This document shows, one piece after another, positions 55,094-64,000 of a stretch of 64,000 bases of DNA (within the stretch, counting starts at the first letter, position 1; every line of letters starts with the position of its first letter). The notes below the pieces were generated by a model, which ran no database searches, was not told the origin of the DNA, and was given only the letters and a program-made list of their open reading frames with translations. The DNA is from Megamerina dolium (Eukaryota; Arthropoda; Insecta; Diptera; Megamerinidae): the NCBI GenBank assembly GCA_963854835.1, contig OY978529.1, forward strand, positions 7,350,501-7,414,500, read 5' to 3'. A program made the position numbers and the translations under genes.

Positions 55094-58000
55094 GTTTCAC
55101 CATGGCTAGTGCTGCAGCTTGGAAATTATCGTACCATGATATCGTCTTTGCTTGTTCTTTCTTTCAACTAAGCGCCATTTTAATAATGATATGATGGTGG
55201 TATTACCATTGAATGAATGAAAATTCAATTGTGAACAATTCGGCATTTACAGAAATCTTTAAATTCGGTTGTGACACCAAGAACACCAACAGAACTGAAT
55301 GGTGCCACAGTCGCTATATTTCACTTTACTGTAGAAAGCAAAATGTTATTTTATGATTTGCCAAAATTTATTGCAAAATAGAAATGATGAGCGCTAAATA
55401 GAACGAATTGTGAATCACCAAATTGTGTTTTCCTACAAAATATGTACTAGGACGCACGTACGCAAAACTAAATCTAATATACATATGTATGTATGTTCTC
55501 CTTCTGTCAGACACACCACTGAAATGTTAGTAATTATCCTTGAAATATTGAGTATATTCATCGTCCTTCATCTTACAATAGCCAGTTGATAAGTTCGTGA
55601 TAAATGTAACATTGAAGCGCAATTAAGGAAGAATAGAGTTAATTCGTGTAAAAAAAAAGGCACATTTTTGTGATTTTTTTTTTTTTTGAAACCGTTAATC
55701 TATTTATCAAAACATAGTAAGAAATTTGAAGAATATTGTGTAAACTTTTTATGGAAAAATATTAAAAAATACCGCAATGGCAGTAATTATTCTGGAGCGT
55801 CTCGGAAAAAACTTGAATTGTGGTGTCCCTCATAAATCGGTGCTGGATCATCTGAAATCAAAACAATAAAAATTATATCATTAGGCAATCGCTTTGCTCA
55901 GATAACGCTGGGGAGATTTTTTGAAATTTCAATTTTTCACTTTTTGGGAACGCTTTGAAGGACAAAAACGCGATTTTTTCCATAAAAATCGGTTAATTTG
56001 TTATTGTAAAATGAAAAATATTAAGAAATTTTGAAAAAATCTCTCTAGCGTTACCTCGTAAATTATGTACAGAAATAATGTTTAAAATTTCAAAACGATC
56101 GGTGCAGTAGTTTTGAAGTTATCGGCTTACCTCACACTGAATCATCGATGCCAGGTCCATAAAGGATGTTGCAATCATCCATGATGTCTAAAGCATCTTT
56201 TTGCTCTTGTCAACGATGAATCCTGCCTTCTTTTGTTTGTTTTTCAGCTTTCTGACCTACTACTTGCCGCAAGTGTGCAGCAAGGATGTCATCATTTTCG
56301 CCTGTAGCCTTCTCATACTCAAAAGTTCATATAATACGTTACATATTCGTTCTTTTGAAATGTGTACCAGTCCAACCATTTTACTAAACTATTTAAATCA
56401 TTTCTACACGGTGTCTACCTCAACTGTTTGCTCAGCGTCCATTGAACTCGTACGACCATAACGAAATTTCGTAAATACTTATGTATAAAATCGTTCCATA
56501 CCATGGTGAGAAGTTTCAATATAACTTTTCACGCTTAATTTTGGTTTCAGACAATATTATTTCTCTTCAGAAAATCACGAGATGACGAGATGTTTATAAA
56601 ATTCTATACTGAGTCTTTTTAAGAGTGTCAGATAATAAAAGAGAATATAACTTTCTTCTACCATTATCACGGACTTATCAGCCTGCTTCGCACTCGTTCA
56701 ATGTTAACAAATGCATTTGTTTCGTTGAACCGTGCACAATAGTTTTGCATAGAATATACAAGTATATGACGTCAGCCAAAAATTCCAGCAAAACTGATTG
56801 TAAATCTTATCGTCAAAAATAAAATGAAAATATTTTCTTTTGATTTAAGTTAAGTAGGCGATTTAAATAGCGAGCCCTAATTCCGTTATGTGAATCATTT
56901 CCAATGTGGCTAATATACGAGTACGAACGTATGTATGCCTACACTTACAGAGTCATACAGTATGTTCAAGGAAAAAACGTATATAAATTTGGTACGTATG
57001 ATCATTTTGTCCTATTTAATGAAATATTTCACATACATATAATATGCATTTTTCATACAAAGCTAAATACAAATACAAATATGCTTCGTCAGCATTTTAT
57101 TGTTGCAAGAGATGTGATTACATACTTTAGTCCTATACTTTAGCAGCCACGATCAAATATTGTATTTAGTCGAAAGGTTGGTGTTTATGTAATAGGGCAA
57201 CGTATATCATATCTGGTCAAATGGTTACCTTAATTATATTACGATTCGATAATCGATATTTGTAACTGGTATTCTATCAATTATGTAGCAAAGAGCATTA
57301 TTCTTGGTAGCAATGTTCTTTAAAAATCGTTTTGCTTGAATTAGCGAAAGCCTAAAAGTATGCTGCAATTTTCTATAAAAGTCAATTATCAGTTGTAACT
57401 AGTGTCACTATTGTAACTACTCGTTGACATGGTATTTGATTGCGAATCTCTGGGACAGCGCTTAAATGTTTGTACCAACAGACAAAAGAGGATTAATGAA
57501 TAATGTCTATAAATTGTAACAATATAATTGTGAATTAGTGAAATGAAATTTTACGAGCTGAGTAAAACTGACTAAACATTCCAGAGCTGGGATGCTAAAT
57601 ATGCTAAATTAATGGATTACGGTTAGCCATTTTATATCAATATACCAATTTATATTCAAATTCAGAGTTGCGATTTAGTAATAGATTAATAATAAAATCC
57701 ACGAAATTTGGTCCAGTTGCGAAACTTACAATAATAACTAGAAATTTCGAGCGCAAATTTTCTTTCAGTTTTGTAAGCATTAAATTTGTTAAAAAGTGGG
57801 TTAAAAGGTGCGTGGAAATTGAAATAAGAAACATCCTATTCGGCAAAAAAACGTTTACTTTTTGAGAAACAATTTTTTAGACAAATCTATAAAATGTGAA
57901 TTGGAACCGTCTACCTACATACCGGCTCAAGCGACAAGCGTGCTGTCATTCACATCGATTCACACCTATGTAAAAGCGTAAAATGATCACCGTTGCATAT

Positions 58001-58633
58001 TATGCGGCGCTATTGGATCGATCTGACGCCAATTTAGTGTAAGAGCGACCGAAAATGGCAGGGAAAAATTCCATCTTCACCAGGAGAAACCTCGGCGTAC
58101 AAGTCTGCAGCAGCAATTGCAATTTTGTATGATTTAATTGCTCCCTCTTCAACATATTTTTCACTCTTAGTCTCCTGCGGCTCTTTCCTGTTGATGAAAT
58201 AACTGTGTCTACCGAAAGCCTATACCAAAACATGTTTTAAAAGTTCTCGCGAAAAATTAAAATAGAAATAATTGTTCGAAACATTTCATCTTCATATTTT
58301 CATTCTTCTGTTCGAAGCATCTTCATTTCTGAAAGAAAAAAACATAGCTTTCTCAAAATCTGCGAAACATAAATTACCCTACATTTGAATGTAGAATGCA
58401 TACTACGTACAAACAGAAAAGCGAAAAATTAATCTACAGATTACTTGTTGATATATTTATTTAAATTGTCTCAAAAATGTTGAAATGGAAATAAGCTTCA
58501 CAAGAAGAAGAGGAAAAAATCAACAAAATATCAGTTAAAATACAACGCACACACCAAAAGGAGATTATCAGTAGCAGTAACAGCACCAACATTAGTAATG
58601 AAAAGATAAGGAGGAACTTGAAAAACGTACAAG

Positions 58634-58667
<34 letters not shown>

Positions 58668-58986
58668 GTTGCATATAAATTCACAGATCAAAGTAATTAT
58701 GTATGTATGTATGCGTACACACTTCTCAGAAACAACAACAATATCCACAATTTCGCCGTAACTCTTCCTAGCTACTGAATGTCATTGGGTTGTATAAATG
58801 AGTCGTAACTTTCATATTATAGGTAAGTACTTATTAGATAATCTCATATAGAGCAGCAGATGTTGTGTGTGTATAAAAAATTGCCGTTTGCAGAATCTCT
58901 AAAATATATAGTATATTATTATTTAAATTAAGTTATCGACAAAAGGAAACACACACACAGCCGAACGGACATAGATTAAAATCAAA
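55094..58986. other. Intergenic DNA without recognised genes
   Basis: Between the MITE and the protease homologue I found only a (CA)n microsatellite at about 58636-58662, flanking CATA/TATG repeats, and scattered A/T runs. Short open frames here show no motif, codon bias or splice signals that I could defend. Confidence 0.45.
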
Positions 58987-59526
58987 ATGAAAATCGAAAA
59001 AATCAATCAGATTGCAATTACGTGCATAATTATTCTCACATGCTATATGATTGAGTCCAGTGAAAGTGTCCTTCAGCCACCGTATCAGGTGCGTTTGCAC
59101 TTACAATTGCATCCAAAGGCAATAGCTCCGATACATATTTGTAATGGTGTAATCATTCAAAATCGTCTTATCTTAACATCAGCCGCATGTGTCTATTATC
59201 AATTTGTGCCCAATCAGCCGCACATACAATTACATCCATCTCAATTGAAGGTGATAGCTGGCAGTGATAATGCTTTCAGTGATGCTCTTACGCTTGGAGT
59301 TGCCGAAATCAGAGTTTTGAAAAGATCTACTAATACACCAGCCTCAACACCATCTGCTACAATGGCTAATGATTTGGCCATATTACGTTTGCGACAATCA
59401 TTACCATTAAGCTCACGGGACGATATGAAATGGATCATATTGGATGATGATATTAATGATCATGATGAGAATAATGACGACGGTGATGATGGCGGTGCAT
59501 ATAGATTGTGTGTAGCTAATTTCTAT
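58987..59526 (+). CDS. Serine protease homologue (S1 fold), first exon only
   Basis: The frame starts with a signal peptide (KINQIAITCIIILTCYMIES) and gives the N-terminal barrel of a chymotrypsin-like protein. The catalytic-histidine motif, usually TAAHC, reads LTSAACV, so histidine is replaced by alanine. The aspartate motif is kept as NDLAILRL. No IVGG activation sequence is visible near the start of the domain. It ends at CVANFY|GTAAGT in phase 0, after an acidic D/N-rich insert. The second barrel with the serine motif was not found before 64000; it lies beyond the window, or the gene is truncated. By family precedent, such homologues bind but do not cleave, and many act as cofactors in insect immunity or clotting. 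Confidence 0.75.
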
Positions 59527-59539
59527 GTAAGTACCAACA

Positions 59540-60000
59540 GTCATTGTGAAATCATTTAGAAAATGTAATTCTGTAGAATTCTGTACCAACTATTTATTTT
59601 ATCGTGGTGAAATTCAAATACTCGACCATATATCAGTGATGCCAGTTTAAGGAAGTTTTCGCCTTTTGAGGGAAATTTCATATTAAAAATAAGTGAAAGA
59701 AAAAATGATAATCTTTTAAAAACTTTGAAGAAAATTAGTTAATTTTCGCTTTTTGAGGGAAATTTCATATTAAAAATAAGTGAAAGAAAAAATGCTAATA
59801 TTTTCAAAACTTCCAAAAAAAAAAAAGTTAATTTTTTTGCTTTTCCAATCACTCTGAAATAATTTAGAAAGTGTAATTCTGAAGTATTTTGTTTTATTTA
59901 TTCCGTCATTGTACTAAAATTTGAATACTTTGCCTTATAACAGTGGTGCCAGTCTAAAGAAAAATTATCTTTTTGAGGGAAATATTAAGAGATGATCGTA
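59540..60000 (+). repeat. Tandem duplications just after the protease-homologue donor
   Basis: Two levels are visible. A unit of about 90 bp with TTTTGAGGGAAATTTCATAT and AATAAGTGAAAGAAAAAATG occurs twice in tandem (about 59660-59835). A longer unit starting at GAAATCATTTAGAAAATGTA (59548) recurs at 59857 and again ends in TTTTTGAGGGAAAT. Non-coding, inside the presumed intron. Confidence 0.75.
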
Positions 60001-60160
60001 CTTTTTTCAAAACAAAACAAGTGATTTTTCAATTCAATTACATTATTACAAAAAAATTAAATTTTTCTTATACTTCAAAATATATTTCTTTTTAAATATT
60101 ATATCTTGCAATGCAATTTTTATAAATACAATCGAGGACTGGTCAAAATCACGAGTCATT

Positions 60161-60896
60161 AGGTACGTTCATGTACTTTACTAGTCAAATTTTTCTCTCA
60201 ACACGATTCAAGAGCATAAGAAAAATCTTCTCTAAAAATGAGAACAAAGTGAAAAAGTACGCAAACGGAAAATTTGTAAGAATATGTCCGTTTTCGTACT
60301 TTTCCAGTAAAAATTATCCAGCAAAAGAAATTTTTCAGAAATTGACACCATTCGCTAGCTAAGAAAAAAAGTACTAAAACGCAAAACCAGCAAAAACCTG
60401 CAAGTTTCACGAATAGCTGATATTCCACTAAGTAAATTTCAATTGTTCGTTTGCTTGCTTGTTTCGCTTGTTTGCGATCAGCTGTTTTTCTAACTTGCAA
60501 GTTTCTACAACCAAAAATTTATCCACTAAGAATTTACAACTTCCCCTTAAACTGAAACGTAATTTTGCTTTCTCGATTTCCCCTACTTTTCAAGTTTTTG
60601 GATTACGAGAACGCAAAAACTGTGATAGTTTGTAATAACTTTTGATAACTTGGAGTACGAGAACACTCCTATTTACTAGTAATTTTCAAACTCCTTCCGT
60701 TCTGTCACTTGACAGTAAGAACAGCTGTAGAAATATTACCAGTAAAAATTTGCAAGAATTATCACAGAAAGGAAATAATTTGCTCTCTCAATTTTCCCCT
60801 CTTTTACTGGTTTTTGGTTTACGCGAACACATTTCCAGTAAGAAATAATAAAATTTGTAATAATTTGTAAAAACTATTACGTACGCGTACGAATCT
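60161..60896 (-). mobile_element. MITE family 2, 736-bp copy with an inserted relative
   Basis: The ends AGGTACGTT and AACG-type (ACGAATCT) are flanked by ATT at 60158-60160 and 60897-60899. The outer parts match 54719-55090 in reverse. The extra about 370 bp in the middle begins TGTCCGTTTTCGTACTTTTC and ends near GGAGTACGAGAACACT, and looks like a nested, diverged relative. Confidence 0.75.
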
Positions 60897-60899
60897 ATT

Positions 60900-62415
60900 A
60901 TTTGTTCAATATAAAATGGAAAATTGGTAACGAGAAGAAGAGAATATAACATGAGCAGCCACCAAATGATTTGACTTTCAAAATGAAATTATGACATCGT
61001 GACAGTGTTGCCACATTACATTACTCCCAAAAGAATAATTCATTTGAACCAACAAAAACTATAGAAATAAAATTACTCAATATGAAATTACCTATTGATA
61101 TGGCTATTACAACATTGTTAACTAAGAACACTTAATATAATTGTCGAATTAAAATTTAAATAAGCCACCAAAAAATAGTAACTACTAATCGGTAACCATA
61201 TGACCATCAAAATACAACATTGGGAACGTAAATGGTAACCTGATAACCTGACCATATCATTAATTTAGTATCGGTTTTAATAATATTGATGAGTTCATAT
61301 CACCAATCATAACGAAGAATAAATGGTTACCGCAATATATTGAGAATATAATTTAATAATAAGTTACAGCTTAAGTTGGATTGAAAAGCAATTTATAACC
61401 GAAATGACTGCTTCTTAAAAAGATTCACATATCAGTATAGTGTGAGGCATTCTCTATACCAAGCGTGGGCAACATTTTTATAGCATGGGTCAGAATAAAC
61501 TTTACGTTTTTTTCCGCGGGTCGTAGTAGTTAAGTGACACCTTGTTTTAACCCGTAATTTTTTAATCTACAAATATAAATATGATTTATTTCTGGTGTCT
61601 GTTTCGACTATATACAAAAAATTTGAAAAATACAGTTATTAATCATAAAGCTATAAAGTGAAAAAAGTATGATCGTATATTGAAAAAGCATTTCAGTAGT
61701 TTTCCAGATGCGTATTGGTTATATTGGTTCTGTACTACGATTTCAAGATTTCTATAAAACCTTTTGACAATTCAAACATTTCTTTTAAGCCGGGCCGAGG
61801 CTTGCCCATTGTTGCTCTATACATAAATTAGGCGCTTTTTGTTTTTTTTTACCAGCGAAACATGAAGTTTGGTTAATTTTATGATGTTCACCAAAATTTT
61901 CGGTTCAAAAGTCACGATTTCTATGATAAAAATTTAGATTAAATATCTCACATAATAGAAAAATATAAAATATTAAACTCTGCGTCAAAATTTTTCAATT
62001 ATATTCATATTCTGCAATCAGACTGAGAATAATGAATTTTTTAGAGGTATTCTTAAAACAGTTTTATGTTAAATAAGGTAGCACTGATAAATATATTGAC
62101 ACAAAGATTGCAATAAAACAATCCTATATTATTAACATATATTCTTCTTTAAATTTTCCAACTATTTTTGTAAATGGGTTTCTAAGGAAAACAGAAAATT
62201 TTATAAATTGATTATTTAAACAATTCTGGCATCACTACCTTGTATTATAATAACGTTGACATCAAAAATAATTGAATTTTTGCATCAATTTACCAGACAG
62301 AAAGGCCTCAAATAAGAAAAAACTATTTTTAAAGCGGGATTTATCTCTCTTTCTCTCTTCCTCTCTTTACCTCCCACACAATTGAAAGTAGTTTATTCTT
62401 TGTTTTGCTCAAATA
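60900..62415. other. Unassigned AT-rich DNA
   Basis: No gene recognised. Around 61460-61560 a short stretch (GCGTGGGCAACATTTTTATA, then CCGCGGGTCGTAGTAGTTAA) resembles the ends of hAT-type elements only loosely; I do not call it. Confidence 0.35.
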
Positions 62416-63408
62416 AAGGGTTATCCATTTTGCGGTTTCAAAAGTAAATGTAAATAAAACACATATAAAATATTTTTTATCATGATATTTCTTTATTATT
62501 ATAAAGTTTGAACGTTGACATTATGTGTGAAATACTACATCATTTAAATGACCACCACGCGAATTGTTGCAAGCATCGATTCTTTTGAGGTAATTTTTGA
62601 CCACTTTTTGACACATATTGGGCGGCATCTCAGCCATAACGTGACGAATGTTGGTTTTTAGGTGCTCAAGACTTAAAGGTTTATCTGCATAAACACGGTC
62701 TTTCGCGTAGCCCCACAAAAAAAAAAGTCAAGCGGTGTCAAATCGCATGATCTTGGTGGCCACTTGATATCGCCACGACGACAAATTACGCGGCCAGAAA
62801 ATTTCTCTTGCAATAAAGCCATATTCGCTCGAGTTGTGTGGCATGTGGCACCGTCTTGTTGAAACCACATATTCTCTAAGTCGTATTCTTCAATAGCAGG
62901 CAAAAAAAAAATCGGTTATCATATGACCATAACGCTCCGAATTGACGGTGACAGTCGTTCCATCGTCGTTTTCGAAGAAGTAAGGTCCAATCACACCTCC
63001 GGACCAAAGAGCGCACCAAGCAGTGACTTTTTGTGCATGTAGTGGCCTCTCTTCAATTACTTGAGGATTCTCAGAAACCCAAATACGACAAATTTGTTTG
63101 TTAACATACCCACCGAGTGAGAAATGTGCTTCGTCGCTGAAGAAAATTTTGTTCGAAAAATCGCCGTCCACCGCCTGTTGTTCAAGCACCCATTCGACAT
63201 ATCTACGACGTTGTGAATGGTCAGCTGGCTTCAGTTGTTGTGTGAGCTGGGTTTTTACAATTTTAATGCGTTGTACGATAGTTAAGCGATCCATTTTCGC
63301 AAATGTCAGACTTTGAACTGAAAAAGAAAGAAATTGTTTTAACAACTCAGTTTGACAGATGTCAAATTCTAGCCCTATACTTTTGAAACCGCGAAATGGA
63401 TAACCCTT
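62416..63408 (-). mobile_element. Tc1/mariner-superfamily element, internally deleted
   Basis: Inverted repeats AAGGGTTATCCATTTTGCGG (left) and, reverse complemented, AAGGGTTATCCATTTCGCGG (right) are flanked by TA at 62414-62415 and 63409-63410. The transposase on the minus strand starts MDRLTIVQRIKIVKTQLTQQ, then jumps to RRRYVEWVLEQQ, so most of the N-terminal DNA-binding region is gone. The catalytic part is largely readable: FFSDEAHFSLGGYVNKQ, WFQQDGATCHT, PRSCDLTPLDFF, with two frameshifts near 62900 and 62700. At 993 bp it is about 300 bp shorter than its relative at 6680-7979. Confidence 0.88.
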
Positions 63409-63410
63409 TA

Positions 63411-63500
63411 TTATTATTGTATCTTTATTTCATCCCATTATTATTATTATTATTATTGTATCTTTATTTCATCCCATAAGGGAGTAATTTCCAATGCTGA
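63411..63500. repeat. TTA microsatellite with a repeated LINE 3' terminus
   Basis: Two TTA-repeat tracts (63409-63418 and 63437-63457) alternate with two copies of TGTATCTTTATTTCATCCCA. Read on the minus strand this is TGGGATGAAATAAAGATACA followed by (ATA)n, twice. Confidence 0.85.
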
Positions 63501-64000
63501 CGGCAGCTTGCAGCTAAGCTGCTGTACTGCCAATAATGTACATCTGATTTAGTAAATCTTTATTTAAATATATGCTGTAATTTACAAAATTTACAAAATA
63601 TTTTAGAAAATGCCTATGACATGAATTGAGCAAAGCTGCTTTTTGTATACCAAATATTATGGATTCTGGTAGCTGGAGCTTCTTGACATTTTCCGCCAGA
63701 TTTATATGCTCTAGTCCATTCGCTGAGATAATTATTGGTAATATGTACACTTTCCTCAACTTCCTCTGTCGTTTAACGTCGATAACTAAGTCGGCGTATT
63801 TTCCTATCTTCTCCGTATATGTTTTTTGGATGTTCTTATTAAGAGGGTCCGCTATATCTATTATGAATGCGATCTTGTTCATTTTATCAATCATAAATAT
63901 ATCTGGCCTATTACGATCGCTCGTTGTGTTCGTGAAAATAATTCGGTCATAGAAGTATGCTGGCTTCTTCGTGCAATAGGGCGTTTTATCTTGATAAAAG
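63460..64000 (-). mobile_element. Non-LTR element with restriction-like endonuclease (R4/Dong-like), 3' end
   Basis: The minus-strand frame reads NRPDIFMIDKMNKIAFIIDI then ADPLNKNI, the PD-(X)n-D endonuclease motif found downstream of the RT in R2/R4-type elements. It continues KYADLVIDVKRQRKLRKVYI, then LPIIISANGLEHIN and IIFGIQKAALLNSCHRHFL, and ends IIGSTAA. An AATAAA-containing 3' UTR follows and abuts TAA repeats. Dong elements of insects insert in TAA repeats, which fits. The RT lies beyond the window. Confidence 0.75.

Noticed and set aside
63411..63480. CRISPR-like alternation of repeat and spacer
   Set aside because: Only two units, composed of a TTA microsatellite and a LINE 3' end, in a eukaryotic genome.

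Overview
The window is nuclear DNA of a higher dipteran fly (Brachycera). The case rests on AT-rich intergenic DNA, short GT-AG introns beside very long transposon-filled ones, poly-N/poly-Q coding tracts, and a Methuselah-type receptor next to a SCHIP1-type gene. I cannot fix the species; a tephritid or similar acalyptrate would fit. No prokaryotic, plastid or viral gene cluster is present.

Five host genes can be supported. (1) A SCHIP1 (schwannomin-interacting protein 1) homologue on the + strand at 3540-24274, with six exons joined in frame and a candidate alternative first exon at 15358-15582. (2) A Methuselah-like GPCR on the - strand at 42632-30680, most like mthl1, with six exons; its last exon was not found. 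(3) A DHX33-type DEAH-box helicase on the + strand at 47625-50100, four exons, apparently intact. (4) A small secreted protein of unknown family on the - strand at 53731-52211, four exons, 326 aa. (5) The first exon of a trypsin-fold serine protease homologue on the + strand at 58987-59526, whose catalytic histidine is replaced. SCHIP1 and the GPCR are convergent, the GPCR and the helicase divergent, the helicase and the secreted gene convergent. I see no shared pathway; this is ordinary gene order in a repeat-rich region.

Most of the rest is transposon-derived. There are at least three Tc1/mariner lineages (one copy nested in another, one internally deleted), several non-LTR retrotransposon lineages (jockey-like RT, RNase H/zinc-knuckle tails, a YADD RT family with three large fragments, and a restriction-like-endonuclease type beside a TAA microsatellite), a Ty3/gypsy integrase fragment, a tRNA-derived SINE family with at least nine copies, and two MITE families with clean 3-bp target duplications. 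Several insertions have readable target-site duplications.

Region by region: 1-3539 LINE, SINE and mariner debris; 3540-24274 SCHIP1, with introns of 13.9 kb and 3.5 kb packed with repeats; 24275-30679 retroelements, a MITE pair and a mariner; 30680-42632 GPCR; 42633-47624 LINE fragments and unexplained AT-rich DNA; 47625-50100 helicase; 50101-52210 a transposon remnant and a tandem duplication; 52211-53731 secreted gene; 53732-58986 SINE, MITE and unexplained DNA; 58987-64000 protease homologue exon, MITE, deleted Tc1/mariner and an endonuclease-type LINE end. I found no convincing new molecular system. The best leads are the alternative SCHIP1 exon, the MITE families, the TAA-associated LINE and the duplication that carries the secreted gene's stop codon.
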